NCBI GenBank assembly: GCA_964609025.1
Contig: CAZSQM010000018.1
Coordinates: 1-64,000, forward strand
Direction: 5' to 3'
Source: SIG307 sp964609025
GTDB taxonomy: Bacteria; Bacillota; Clostridia; Lachnospirales; Lachnospiraceae
Length of the DNA stretch: 64,000 bases
Part shown: in pieces, positions 16,967-26,196 of the stretch
How positions within the stretch are numbered: position 1 is the stretch's first letter
Layout: each line of letters begins with the position of its first letter
Notes under the pieces: generated by a model
What the model was told of the DNA's origin: nothing
Databases searched by the model: none
Seen by the model: only the letters and a program-made list of their open reading frames with translations
Translations under genes and position numbers: made by a program

Positions 16967-18634
16967 ATGAAACCAAAGATATTCAGTGTTATGAAGCACT
17001 ATAATGCAAAACAGTTTTTCTTAGATATGAAGGCCGGCATTATCGTTGCGATTATTGCGCTTCCGCTTTCCATTGCATTTGCGTTAGGTTGCGGTGTTTC
17101 CGCGGAAAAAGGAATCTATTCCGCAATTATTTCCGGCATTATTGTAGCGATTCTCGGCGGCAGCCGTGTTCAGATTACCGGACCGACCGGTGCCTTTATC
17201 GTCATTACCCAATCGGTGATTGCGACCTACGGCATGCAGGGATTAATTGTTTCTACGATTCTTGCCGGTATTATTCTGATTCTTCTCGGTGTATTCCGGC
17301 TCGGAAAGTTAATCAAGTATATTCCCTCTCCGATTACCATCGGATTTACCGGCGGTATTGCAATTACCATTGCCACGCTTGAAATCAAAGATTTCTTAGG
17401 CTTTAACATTGCTTCCATGCCGACCTCTTTCTTAGGAAAGTGGCAGGCGTATTTCACGCATATGAAAGAAATCAACTGGCAGGCACTTGTATTAGGTCTT
17501 GTCAGTATTGTGATTCTTGTGATTTGGCCGAAGTTCAACAAAACGATTCCGAATTCCTTTGTGGCTCTGGTAATCGGTACTGCGGCAACGTATTTCCTGA
17601 AATTAGATGTCGCATTGTTGGGCGACATTCCGAAAACATTATCCGTTGCAAAGATTGAAGGCTTATCCTTCGATATGATCTTCGGTCTGATGTCCCCTGC
17701 CTTTACCATTGCGATTCTTGTTGCCATGCAGGCACTGCTTTCCGCGGTGGTAACCGATGGCATGATTAACAGCAAACACAAGCCGAATGCGGAGCTGGTT
17801 GCACAGGGTGCGGCTAACATTGTACTGGGAGTCTTCGGATGCATTCCGGCGACCGGCGGTGTCGCACGTTCCATTGCCAATGCAAAGAACGGTGCCAGAA
17901 CGCCGATTGCGTTACTGTTCCACAGCGTTTCGCTTCTTGTTATGCTGTTGTTCGGAATGCCGTTAATCCGTCTGGTTCCGCGTCCGGTACTCGCTGCCAT
18001 TCTGCTTGTGGTTTCTTACAATATGTTTAATGTAAAAGCCTTTCTTGCTTACCGCAAGGCTCCGAAGTCGGATACTATCGTACTGATTACTTCCTGCGTT
18101 TTAACCTTTGCCTTTGATCTGGTTCTGGCAATTGAAGTCGGTATTGTACTCTCCTGCGTTCTCTTTATGAAGCGTATGTCGGATGTCACCGATGTTTCCG
18201 GCTGGAAATATATTCGCGACGTACACCTTCCGGAAGAAGAAAACGACCCGGAACAGCTTTCCTTAAAGGAAGTACCGGAGGGGACGGAGGTATTTGAGGT
18301 AAACGGTCCGATGTTCTTTGGTGCCGTGGACAAACTGCTCCGGTTAAAACACCAGACAATGAAAAAGGATACGAAAGTAGTGATTATCCGTATGCGCGGT
18401 GTCCCGGCCATTGATGCCACTGCCATGAATACCCTACGGGATGTTACAAATGATTTAACGAACTACGGAATTACGGTGATTTTCTCCCATGTACTTTCGC
18501 AGCCTCGTTCGATTATGGAAAAAAGCGGTTTTATCGCTGCGGTCGGTGCGGAAAACTTCTGCGAAAACATCGATTTTGCCTTGGCGCGCGCGGGACAGCT
18601 TTTAACCGCTACCAAAGCCGGTCAAGCTGTTTAA
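16967..18634 (+). CDS. SulP family anion transporter with STAS domain
   Basis: 555 residues. Residues about 15-410 are strongly hydrophobic with 11-14 membrane segments; VAIIALPLSIAFALGCGV and QITGPTGAFIVI are SulP hallmarks. The cytoplasmic C-terminus (about 430-550) is a STAS domain, including VVIIRMRGVPAIDATAMNTL around the position phosphorylated in anti-sigma antagonists. SulP members carry sulfate, bicarbonate or dicarboxylates, and sequence alone does not decide which. ATG 16967 follows AAGGAGG by 8 bases. Its 3' end overlaps the convergent carboxypeptidase gene by 26 bp. Confidence 0.92.
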   Translation: MKPKIFSVMKHYNAKQFFLDMKAGIIVAIIALPLSIAFALGCGVSAEKGIYSAIISGIIVAILGGSRVQITGPTGAFIVITQSVIATYGMQGLIVSTILAGIILILLGVFRLGKLIKYIPSPITIGFTGGIAITIATLEIKDFLGFNIASMPTSFLGKWQAYFTHMKEINWQALVLGLVSIVILVIWPKFNKTIPNSFVALVIGTAATYFLKLDVALLGDIPKTLSVAKIEGLSFDMIFGLMSPAFTIAILVAMQALLSAVVTDGMINSKHKPNAELVAQGAANIVLGVFGCIPATGGVARSIANAKNGARTPIALLFHSVSLLVMLLFGMPLIRLVPRPVLAAILLVVSYNMFNVKAFLAYRKAPKSDTIVLITSCVLTFAFDLVLAIEVGIVLSCVLFMKRMSDVTDVSGWKYIRDVHLPEEENDPEQLSLKEVPEGTEVFEVNGPMFFGAVDKLLRLKHQTMKKDTKVVIIRMRGVPAIDATAMNTLRDVTNDLTNYGITVIFSHVLSQPRSIMEKSGFIAAVGAENFCENIDFALARAGQLLTATKAGQAV

Positions 18635-19856
18635 TTACACTTCCCGAGAAAAAGTCGTGCAACAGTTCATAAAAATAAAACTTATAATCTACCGGTACAG
18701 CTGCTTCGGCGGTCTGTATCGGTATTTTTTGAAGGCAGACGCCGTCAACCTTGACCAAAAGCGTACCGACTTCGGCTCCTTGCTCTACCGGAGCGACAAG
18801 GGAGGTTACGTTAAGCTCGGGAACGAACTGAATCGTTTCGTTCCCGGAAAGCAGCACTTTCGTTTCCGGAAGCGTTGCAAGCCCTTCTTTTTCATAACAA
18901 AGAGCCACGCTCGCCTGCTGTCCTTTTTTTACCGGCAAAAGCGGCAGCTCCGGCAATTGCGTTCCATCCTCCGAAAGCGGCAGCTTCCGAAATCCCTGAA
19001 TCCCGTATTCCATGAGTTTGACCGTATCGCTCCATTTATAATTTTTATTCGGCGGCCATCCGCTGGCAAGTACAACGCTGATTAGGAGTCTGTCTTCTTT
19101 TCTGACCGCGCCGACAAAACAATACCCCGCTTTCCCGGTAAAGCCTGTTTTTACTCCGATAGCGCCGTCCATCATCGTAAGAAACCGGTTCTTATTCGAC
19201 ACGGTAAAGCTCCGCCCCTTTGTCAGTTCCGAGAAAGAATAAGAATCGGTATTGGTAATCTCCAAAAACTCCTCCTGCTTTACGGCATAGGCCGCAATTT
19301 TCGCCAAATCCGCAGCGGAAATTCCGTGTCCGTCCGCGTCCAGGCCGTTGGGCGTCACAAAGTTTCCCGAATATGCGCCCAAGGCCTTTGCCTTTGCATT
19401 CATCATGGCGGCAAAGCCCTCCACGCTCCCGCCGACATGCTCTGCGAGGGCGACCGCCGTGTCGTTATGGGACTCTAACATCAGGGAGTAACACAAATCT
19501 TTGACATAATACTGTTCCCCTGTGTTCATGTTAAGCTGTACATCCGGCTGCATTGCCGCGTTCTTTGATACGGTAACGATTTCCTCCGGTTCGGAATTTT
19601 CCAGTACAACAAGCAGGGTCAGTATTTTTGTCGTACTCGCCATCGGAAGCACCTCGTAGCCGTTCTTCTCATAGAGTACCCTGCCGCTTTCCGCGTCATA
19701 TAATACCGCGGAATAAGCATGCAGGTCCGTTGCTTCCGGAGCGCCCGCTTTTGCAAGCGCCGTTTCCGGGCAGAAAAAAAGACCCGAAAGCAGAAAAAAG
19801 AAACACATCCAAAGATGCGTTCCTTTTGTTTTTAATGCCGTTATAACATGTTTCAT
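18609..19856 (-). CDS. D-alanyl-D-alanine carboxypeptidase (first copy)
   Basis: 415 residues, penicillin-binding protein 5/DacF type, trimming the terminal D-Ala of peptidoglycan stem peptides outside the cell. A signal peptide (about 15-38, ending ALAKA) is followed by the S11 motifs SxxK in MASTTKILT, SxN in ESHNDTAVA, and KTG in GVKTGFTGKAG. A C-terminal beta domain and a short hydrophobic tail follow. ATG 19856 is favoured, with GGTGG 5 bases ahead; the ribosome binding site is weak and GTG 19865 is possible. It lies 58 bases after scpB in the same direction and probably ends that operon. The stop lies inside the sulP coding region. Confidence 0.9.
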   Translation of the reverse strand: MKHVITALKTKGTHLWMCFFFLLSGLFFCPETALAKAGAPEATDLHAYSAVLYDAESGRVLYEKNGYEVLPMASTTKILTLLVVLENSEPEEIVTVSKNAAMQPDVQLNMNTGEQYYVKDLCYSLMLESHNDTAVALAEHVGGSVEGFAAMMNAKAKALGAYSGNFVTPNGLDADGHGISAADLAKIAAYAVKQEEFLEITNTDSYSFSELTKGRSFTVSNKNRFLTMMDGAIGVKTGFTGKAGYCFVGAVRKEDRLLISVVLASGWPPNKNYKWSDTVKLMEYGIQGFRKLPLSEDGTQLPELPLLPVKKGQQASVALCYEKEGLATLPETKVLLSGNETIQFVPELNVTSLVAPVEQGAEVGTLLVKVDGVCLQKIPIQTAEAAVPVDYKFYFYELLHDFFSGSVIKQLDRLW

Positions 19857-19914
19857 AGCCGCCACCGCAAAGCATTCTTAAACAAAAGATATGCCGCGCC
19901 CGCGCCAAATAGGA

Positions 19915-20484
19915 CTAAATTTCCAGCGAGAGCTGCATTTCCTCCTCTGCTTCCAGCTTAAAGTCCTCCACCTTCTCCGGATTAATGACCGGCAAATCGT
20001 CCAGGGACACCAATCCGAAGCTTCGCAAAAACTCCTCGGTTGTTCCGAACAAAATCGGCCGCCCCGGCGCGTCCATACGTCCTACCTCCTGAATCAGATT
20101 GTATTCCACCAGCTTGTTAATCGCATGGTCGCAGGATACGCCCCGGATTGCCTCGATTTCCTGTCTTGTAATCGGCTGCTTATAGGCAATAATCGAAAGC
20201 GTTTCCAGTAACACTTCCGTTAAAACATGCTTCTTCGGTACATGGGCAATCTTAATAATGGATTCATACATGGACGCCTTGGTACACATCTGGAACGAAC
20301 CGTCCAGTTCAATAATCTGAATCCCGCGGTCGTCCGCCTCGTACCGGTCCATCATATTCCGCAGCACTCTCCGTACCGTATCCACATCATGTTCCAATGC
20401 CGCCGCAAGACGGTCAACCTCAACCGCCTCTCCGAGTGTAAATAAAATTGCCTCTAACTGTGCTTCCAACTCTTGTAACTCCAT
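19915..20484 (-). CDS. scpB: Segregation and condensation protein B
   Basis: 189 residues, the normal length. Two winged-helix domains; characteristic segments are LEAILFTLGEAVEVDRLAAAL at the start, ETLSIIAYKQPITRQEIEAI in the middle and GRPILFGTTEEFLRSFGL near the end. It forms the SMC-ScpA-ScpB condensin complex that compacts and segregates the chromosome. It begins 15 bases after scpA. Confidence 0.96.
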   Translation of the reverse strand: MELQELEAQLEAILFTLGEAVEVDRLAAALEHDVDTVRRVLRNMMDRYEADDRGIQIIELDGSFQMCTKASMYESIIKIAHVPKKHVLTEVLLETLSIIAYKQPITRQEIEAIRGVSCDHAINKLVEYNLIQEVGRMDAPGRPILFGTTEEFLRSFGLVSLDDLPVINPEKVEDFKLEAEEEMQLSLEI

Positions 20485-20499
20485 CTGTTCTCCTCCGGC

Positions 20500-21279
20500 T
20501 TAAAAATCCGAATCTTCAAAATCAATCACATCTTCTGCAAGATATTCGATTTCAATCTCGTCAAAAATTTCTTCCTGTACTACATGCATTCTGCCAAGCT
20601 TCATTAATTCAAGTATACATAAAAAAGTTACGACAACATCCATCTTATCATATTGCTCCATTAAGAGCGCCTTAAACTGAAAACGACGCTTTTTGAGTGC
20701 ATACTCCTGAATCTGCCGCATCTTTTTCGACATACTGACTTCTTCCCGTTCAATCCGTCCGAACTTGCTTCGCACCGGGTCGATTTTGTCCGTCTGCCTT
20801 TTCATTACCGCTTCAAAAATTGCATGCAGCTTTTGCAGCGTTAAATCGGAAAGCAGCTCCTTTGTATCAATGGGTTCCTTATAGTCCGCAATCTCCGGCG
20901 GAAGCGTCCCCTCCTTAAACAAAATCCGTCCTGCGTCAAGCTGACGGTCGGAAAGCTCCAAGGAAGCGTACTTATACATTTTATACTGCAATAAGCGCTC
21001 TACTAACTCCTGCCGCGGGTCGGCCGGTTCCTCCTCCTCGACGGTTTCCTCCTGCGGCAGAAGCATTTTGGACTTGATGTTGAGCAGGGTTGCCGCCATG
21101 ACTAAAAACTCGCTCATAACCTCCATGTCCTGCTCCTGCATCTGACGGATGTATTCCATGTACTGTTCGGTGATTTCCACAATCGGGATATCATAGATAT
21201 TGATTTTGTTTTTCTCAATGAGGTGCAGCAATAAATCCAACGGCCCCTCAAACTTTTCTAACGTAACGGACAAACTCAT
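20500..21279 (-). CDS. scpA: Segregation and condensation protein A (kleisin)
   Basis: 259 residues. The N-terminus SLSVTLEKFEGPLDLLLHLI followed by EKNKINIYDIPI is the conserved ScpA kleisin start that binds SMC; the C-terminus is a winged helix. It bridges SMC heads and recruits ScpB. ATG 21279 is used: GAGGGA lies upstream and the codon overlaps the stop of the preceding phosphoesterase gene (ATGA), indicating translational coupling. Confidence 0.96.
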   Translation of the reverse strand: MSLSVTLEKFEGPLDLLLHLIEKNKINIYDIPIVEITEQYMEYIRQMQEQDMEVMSEFLVMAATLLNIKSKMLLPQEETVEEEEPADPRQELVERLLQYKMYKYASLELSDRQLDAGRILFKEGTLPPEIADYKEPIDTKELLSDLTLQKLHAIFEAVMKRQTDKIDPVRSKFGRIEREEVSMSKKMRQIQEYALKKRRFQFKALLMEQYDKMDVVVTFLCILELMKLGRMHVVQEEIFDEIEIEYLAEDVIDFEDSDF

Positions 21280-22127
21280 ACCAGTTCCCTCGATTTCGTA
21301 GTGATGACGCAATATTCAACCCGGTTAAACAGCCGTGCAGGCAAAGAATGAGAACCGATTCCCGCACTTACGACAAGCGTAGAATCCCCGATTTGATAAC
21401 ATCCTCTCGTGTACGGCGGAAAATAAAGCTGCGGTGAAATAATGCCGCCGATCAAAGGCAACCGAATAATTCCGCCATGATTATGACCGGACACGATAAG
21501 CGGGGAAAGCGCGGCATACTCCGGAAAGAAATCCGGCATATGCGCCAAAAGTACCGTCCTTTCCGGGTTTGGAAGGATAAGCTCCTCCAGGGCTTCCTTT
21601 GGCAGACTTCTCCGTACTCTTTTATAAAAGTACGAATGTTTTATCGTCAATCCCGCAAAATCGACATTCTTCCCTTGTAGAACAAGAGAAACGACCTCGT
21701 TATCCGGGAAAAAAATGCCGGCTTCTTTTAATTCATCCGCATAGGCTTCGTACTGTCCGGGGAACTCCGTCCGCAGCACTTCCTCATGATTACCGAGAGA
21801 ATATACTACCGGCGCAATCGTCCGCAGCCTTTTTAGAAACGCAGGTACGCGGCTGTTTTCCTTTTTCCCGTACTTGCTTATCATATCGCCCGCCAACAGA
21901 ATGACATCCGGGCGCTCCTCGGAAAGTCTTTGAAACACCCGCTCATTTTTACAGATGAGCGGATTGCAGTGCAAATCCGAAAGCAGTAAAATACGCAAGC
22001 CCGCCAGTGCTTCCGGCACGAAAATGTCATATGCGCGCCGAACCGGTACGCCATGCTCAAAGCCTTCGTATGCCGTCATGCCGAATGCGGCAGCCGCACC
22101 AAGCAGAGCCATCTTTCCTATTTTCAT
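21276..22127 (-). CDS. Metallophosphoesterase (YkuE/YaeI type)
   Basis: 283 residues. One N-terminal hydrophobic segment anchors it. Calcineurin-like motifs are complete: SDLHCN (metal), AGDMISKYG, GNHEE and SGHNHGG. YkuE-type enzymes hydrolyse phosphodiester or pyrophosphate bonds at the membrane or wall; YaeI cleaves UDP-diacylglucosamine-like substrates. The true substrate is unknown. ATG 22127 is chosen because GAGGTG is 6 bases upstream. It sits between a carboxypeptidase gene and scpA and overlaps scpA by 4 bases. Confidence 0.85.
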   Translation of the reverse strand: MKIGKMALLGAAAAFGMTAYEGFEHGVPVRRAYDIFVPEALAGLRILLLSDLHCNPLICKNERVFQRLSEERPDVILLAGDMISKYGKKENSRVPAFLKRLRTIAPVVYSLGNHEEVLRTEFPGQYEAYADELKEAGIFFPDNEVVSLVLQGKNVDFAGLTIKHSYFYKRVRRSLPKEALEELILPNPERTVLLAHMPDFFPEYAALSPLIVSGHNHGGIIRLPLIGGIISPQLYFPPYTRGCYQIGDSTLVVSAGIGSHSLPARLFNRVEYCVITTKSRELV

Positions 22128-22184
22128 CCGCACCACCTCGTTTCGCTTTTTCCTTTATCATCATACTTTGTTTTTTTTACGCTG

Positions 22185-23528
22185 TCAATCCCCGTTCTGT
22201 TTTGTTTCCCGTTTTTCCTGCGGCGTTGCGCCTCCTGCCTCCGAACGGGTTTCGTTTTGCGCTTCCTCTTTTCCTTCCGGCTGCTTTGCAGCTTCGCCCG
22301 CATCCCGGAAGAACAGATTTTTGCAGCGTAAAAGGCTTGAGGAAAACGTAATCTTTTCTACATTTTCCGTACAGATAATCGGCACGCTTCCGAGTTTGGT
22401 TCCGTTGAAACGATAGCAGTATTCTCCCACAACGTCCCCTGCCTTTAACGGCGCCTTTACTTCTTCCGAAAACTCCGCGGTCCGCTCGACGGCGGACAAA
22501 TCCTCTCCGCCGGTAAATACATGACAGAACGGCTCTTTTAACCGCACCGGAACGGTTTCTTTTTGTCCCTGTGCCACTTTGATTTCCGTCGGTGCCAAGT
22601 CCGCTCCGTCGTCTTTGTATACCGTACACTTTGCAAAACCGTAATCTAACAGCGCAGCAGCTTCCCGGAACCTGGTTTTCGTATCCGGTGCGGCTAAAAC
22701 AACGGCTGCGAGCTTGACACCGTTTCGCTCCGCCGTCGCGGAAAGGCAATACTTTGCGGCGTCCGTGGAACCCGTTTTCAGCCCGGTGATTCCGCTGTAC
22801 TGCTTAATCAGCTTGTTCGTATTGGCAAGTCCGAATTCGCTGTCCCCGCGCTTTGTAGTATGTATTATGGTATCCATCCAGGTTGTCGTATACTTTGTAA
22901 CCGACGGATGGTGCTTCATCAGTTCGCGGGACATCAACGCCACATCTCTGGCGCTGGAAACGTGTCCTTCCACGTCCAGACCGCAGCAGTTTAAAAACGT
23001 CGTATGTTCCATGCCGAGTTCTTTGGCCCGTGTATTCATCCGTTCCACAAACGCCGCTTCCGAGCCCGCAAGATGCTCCGCCATAGCGACACTTGCGTCA
23101 TTGGCGCTGGAAATGCTGATACACTTTATCATCGTATCCACATCCTGCGTTTCATAAGGCTCCAAATACACCTGGGAGCCGCCCATAGACGCCGCATGTT
23201 CACTTACGGTCACGGTGTCGGTCAGCTTGATTTTCCCGGAATCCAGCGCCTCAAAAATTAAAAGCAGTGTCATGATTTTGGTAACACTGGCAATGGGACG
23301 TGATACATCCGCATTCTTTTCGGCAATAACGGTGCCGCTTTCGATTTCCATTAAAATTGCCGATTCCGAACTTACGGAAATTTCCTCCGCGCATGCGGAA
23401 TACGGACGGAATACGGAAAGGAAAACGGCCTCTGTGAAAAGAAAAACGGCAAGCGCGCCGGCTGCTGCCCGCTTTACCGGCGTTGTTCTTCCCGTTTTTT
23501 TTCGGTTTGCGAAAAATCGCTGTTTCAT
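22185..23528 (-). CDS. dacF: D-alanyl-D-alanine carboxypeptidase DacF
   Basis: 447 residues. Signal peptide at about 18-45; S11 catalytic motifs SVTK (in PIASVTKIMTLL), SAN (ISSANDASVAM) and KTG (GLKTGSTDAAKYC). The C-terminal beta domain is followed by an amphipathic stretch and an unusually long polar, Glu/Lys-rich tail of about 40 residues. The location next to pdp, xerD-like and nudF-like genes matches the Bacillus nudF-spoIIM-xerD-drm-pupG-dacF order, where dacF modifies forespore peptidoglycan. GGAGA precedes the ATG and a promoter lies just upstream. It is about 65% the order of similarity expected of a paralogue to the copy at 18609 by eye only in the motifs; no alignment was run. Confidence 0.88.
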   Translation of the reverse strand: MKQRFFANRKKTGRTTPVKRAAAGALAVFLFTEAVFLSVFRPYSACAEEISVSSESAILMEIESGTVIAEKNADVSRPIASVTKIMTLLLIFEALDSGKIKLTDTVTVSEHAASMGGSQVYLEPYETQDVDTMIKCISISSANDASVAMAEHLAGSEAAFVERMNTRAKELGMEHTTFLNCCGLDVEGHVSSARDVALMSRELMKHHPSVTKYTTTWMDTIIHTTKRGDSEFGLANTNKLIKQYSGITGLKTGSTDAAKYCLSATAERNGVKLAAVVLAAPDTKTRFREAAALLDYGFAKCTVYKDDGADLAPTEIKVAQGQKETVPVRLKEPFCHVFTGGEDLSAVERTAEFSEEVKAPLKAGDVVGEYCYRFNGTKLGSVPIICTENVEKITFSSSLLRCKNLFFRDAGEAAKQPEGKEEAQNETRSEAGGATPQEKRETKQNGD

Positions 23529-23551
23529 ATGGTTTCTCCGGAATAGCCTGT

Positions 23552-23579
23552 TTTATAACAGCATATTCACCGGTTTCAA
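23552..23579 (-). promoter_or_regulatory. Promoter of dacF
   Basis: Minus strand TTGAAA (23574-23579), 16-bp spacer, extended -10 TGTTATAAA (TATAAA 23552-23557), in the gap after pdp. Confidence 0.6.
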
Positions 23580-23581
23580 AA

Positions 23582-24892
23582 CTATGCCTTATCTACAACA
23601 CCTAAAATATGCGGCAGCGGCTTACAAGGGGTTGTCTGAATCCGGATTGCGTTTTTCAGCCTCGTAACTGCCGTTTGAAGCTTCTCCTTATCGTTGGCAT
23701 GCAGAACCGCAAGCGTATCTCCCGCCGTAACGTTATCTCCGATTTTTTTCCGGAACACAATTCCCACCGTCAAATCGATTTTACTTTCCTTTGTTTCCCT
23801 GCCGCCGCCTAAAATCAGCGAAGTCAGACCGATTTCCTCCGTAAGCATTTCCGAAACGTATCCGTCGCTTTCCGCTTTTAACTCATAGGAAAGCTTGGCC
23901 GCAGGGAACCGGTCCGGTTCATACACATAGCGTTCGTCACCGCCCTGTGCCTTTACAAACTCTGCAAACTTGTGCAGAGCCGCCCCTGTTTCTATGCTCT
24001 TTTGCAGCAGTTCTCCTGCCTCGGCAAGCTCCCTTGCACGCCCTGTGCCGAGCAGCATATAGGACGCAAGCGTCATACAGGCATCCTTTAAATCCTCCGG
24101 CGCTCTGCCGTTTAACGCGTCAATCGCCTCTTTTACCTCTAAAACATTGCCCACCGCATACCCTAACGGCTGATTCATATCGGAAATAACGGCATAGGTC
24201 TTTCTTCCCGCACCGTTTCCGATGCTTACCATCAGTTCGGCAAGCTTTCGTGCCTCCTCCTGCGTTTTCATAAACGCACCACTTCCGGTTTTTACATCAA
24301 GCACAATGACATCCGAACCCGCCGCAAGCTTTTTACTCATAATACTGCTTGCAATCAGAGAAAGCTCGTCCACCGTTGCGGTTACGTCCCGCAGGGCGTA
24401 TAACCTCTTATCCGCCGGGGCAAGATTCGCCGTCTGCCCGATAATGGCAAGCTTCATCCGGTTTACGTTCTCAATAAACTGTTCGTTTGATATCGAAACG
24501 GAAAAGCCCGGAAAGCTTTCTAACTTATCAATCGTACCGCCGGTATGACCGAGTCCTCTGCCGGACATTTTTGCAACCGGTACGCCGAGGGAAGCTACCA
24601 TCGGTCCTAAAATCAGGGAGGTTTTGTCGCCGACGCCCCCTGTACTGTGTTTATCCGCCTTTTTCCCGTGAATTGCCGATAAATCCAGCATTTCCCCGCT
24701 TTCTGCCATTGCCATGGTAAGGGAGAGGGTTTCCGCCTTACTCATTCCCTGAAAACAGACCGCCATCAGAAACGCTGCCATCTGATAATCCGGAATTTCC
24801 TCCTTTGTATATCCGTTCACCAAAAAACGGATTTCTTCGTCCGATAACGAAAGCCCGTGCTTTTTTTTCATAATCAGGTCATACATCCGCAT
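23582..24892 (-). CDS. pdp: Pyrimidine-nucleoside phosphorylase
   Basis: 436 residues. It phosphorolyses uridine, thymidine and deoxyuridine to base and (deoxy)ribose-1-phosphate in nucleoside salvage. Signature blocks are KADKHSTGGVGDKTSLILGP (phosphate loop), SGRGLGHTGGTIDKLES (family signature) and VLDVKTGSGAFMKT. The C-terminal domain is complete. A KxKxS-type pattern and the Lys/Ser at VKTGSGAF fit Pdp rather than strict thymidine phosphorylase, though the two are close. GGAGG lies 8 bases before the ATG. Confidence 0.93.
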   Translation of the reverse strand: MRMYDLIMKKKHGLSLSDEEIRFLVNGYTKEEIPDYQMAAFLMAVCFQGMSKAETLSLTMAMAESGEMLDLSAIHGKKADKHSTGGVGDKTSLILGPMVASLGVPVAKMSGRGLGHTGGTIDKLESFPGFSVSISNEQFIENVNRMKLAIIGQTANLAPADKRLYALRDVTATVDELSLIASSIMSKKLAAGSDVIVLDVKTGSGAFMKTQEEARKLAELMVSIGNGAGRKTYAVISDMNQPLGYAVGNVLEVKEAIDALNGRAPEDLKDACMTLASYMLLGTGRARELAEAGELLQKSIETGAALHKFAEFVKAQGGDERYVYEPDRFPAAKLSYELKAESDGYVSEMLTEEIGLTSLILGGGRETKESKIDLTVGIVFRKKIGDNVTAGDTLAVLHANDKEKLQTAVTRLKNAIRIQTTPCKPLPHILGVVDKA

Positions 24893-25016
24893 AGCCGCCG
24901 CCTCCTAATTTTAATCTTTATTTTCCTAATCTGACTTTTTATGCAACCGTATTGTATGAGTTCCGTGCTGACCGGCACCGGTAGGTTCCTTTAAAACACC
25001 CTTACCATCCTCTTTT

Positions 25017-25045
25017 ATTTTAGCATAGAAGAAAATAATCCGCAA
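25017..25045 (-). promoter_or_regulatory. Promoter of pdp
   Basis: Minus strand TTGCGG (25040-25045), 17-bp spacer, extended -10 TGCTAAAAT (TAAAAT 25017-25022), giving a leader of about 115 nt. Confidence 0.55.
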
Positions 25046-25053
25046 GACTGCTA

Positions 25054-25082
25054 TTGACACCACCCGCAACAAGTTCTATAAT
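25054..25082 (+). promoter_or_regulatory. Perfect consensus promoter of the DAHP synthase gene
   Basis: TTGACA (25054-25059), 17-bp spacer, TATAAT (25077-25082). Both hexamers are exact. The leader to the ATG at 25162 is about 73 nt and shows no convincing attenuator. Confidence 0.88.
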
Positions 25083-25161
25083 AGCTGATGAATGTAAAGG
25101 CACTTCCGATAAATAAAAATAGATGCAAACTGAGTTTTCGGATGTCCGGAAAGGATTATGT

Positions 25162-26193
25162 ATGAGTTTTACACGTATCAGACAGGTGATTTCACCGGAA
25201 GAATTAAAAGACCTCTACCCGCTTTCCAGGGAGGCGGCACAGGTAAAAGCCGACCGCGATGCGGAAATGAAGCGGATTATCGCCGGAGAATCCGACCGCT
25301 TTATGGTAATCGTAGGTCCGTGCTCCGCAGATAATGAAACGGCGGTACTGGATTATATCAACCGCCTTGCAAAGGTACAGGAAAAGGTAGCGGATAAGCT
25401 TTTTCTTGTGCCTCGTATTTATACCAATAAACCGCGTACCACCGGCGAAGGCTACAAGGGTATTGCCCACCAGCCGAATCCGGAGCAGGCGCCGAATATG
25501 CAGGAGGGCTTGATTGCAGTCCGCAAAATGCATCTGCACGCCATTGAACAGACCCACCTCACTCCGGCAGACGAAATGCTTTACCCGGAGAACTGGCCGT
25601 ATCTGGATGACCTTCTCTCCTATGTCGCCGTCGGCGCGCGTTCCGTGGAGGACCAGCAGCACCGTCTTACCATCAGCGGCATGGAAGTACCGGCGGGAAT
25701 GAAGAACCCGACCAGCGGTGACTTCTCCGTTATGTTAAACTCCGTTACCGCGGCACAGCACCCCCACACGTTTTTATTCCGTCAGTGGGAGGTACAGACA
25801 ACCGGAAATCCGTATGCGCATACCATTCTGCGCGGTGCCGTAAATAAGCACGGACAGAGCATTCCGAACTACCATTACGAGGATCTGATGCGGCTGCTTG
25901 CAATGTATCAGGAACGTCCCCGCTTAACCAATCCTGCGGTCATTGTAGACGCAAACCACAACAATTCCAACAAGCAGTTTGCGGAACAGCCGCGTATCGT
26001 TTCCGAAATCCTGCACAGCAGAAAGGTAAACCCGGATGTAGCCACGCTTGTGAAAGGTGTTATGATTGAAAGCTATATCGAAGAGGGCTGCCAGAAAATC
26101 GGCGAACATATTTACGGCAAGTCCATTACGGATCCATGCCTCGGCTGGGACGATACGGAAAAGCTGCTCTACCTTATCGCGGAGCGCGTATAA
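25162..26193 (+). CDS. 3-Deoxy-7-phosphoheptulonate (DAHP) synthase, class I
   Basis: 343 residues, AroF/AroG/AroH type. It condenses phosphoenolpyruvate and erythrose-4-phosphate, the first step of aromatic amino acid synthesis. Motifs are FMVIVGPCSADNE, PRTTGEGYKGIAHQPNP (substrate loop), AVGARSVEDQQHR, SGMEVPAGMKNPTSGD and the late VDANHNNSNKQF block. The N-terminal extension is of the regulated class, but which aromatic amino acid inhibits it cannot be told. ATG 25162 has AAAGGA 6 bases ahead; an earlier in-frame ATG at 25123 lacks one. It is convergent with the recombinase gene, with a 3-base gap. Confidence 0.93.
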   Translation: MSFTRIRQVISPEELKDLYPLSREAAQVKADRDAEMKRIIAGESDRFMVIVGPCSADNETAVLDYINRLAKVQEKVADKLFLVPRIYTNKPRTTGEGYKGIAHQPNPEQAPNMQEGLIAVRKMHLHAIEQTHLTPADEMLYPENWPYLDDLLSYVAVGARSVEDQQHRLTISGMEVPAGMKNPTSGDFSVMLNSVTAAQHPHTFLFRQWEVQTTGNPYAHTILRGAVNKHGQSIPNYHYEDLMRLLAMYQERPRLTNPAVIVDANHNNSNKQFAEQPRIVSEILHSRKVNPDVATLVKGVMIESYIEEGCQKIGEHIYGKSITDPCLGWDDTEKLLYLIAERV

Positions 26194-26196
26194 CAC

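Noticed and set aside
25088..25165. 25-codon open frame in the DAHP synthase leader, its stop overlapping the start codon (ATGA)
   Set aside because: Its ATG falls at the predicted transcription start with no ribosome binding site, and it has no run of Phe, Tyr or Trp codons expected of an attenuator peptide.
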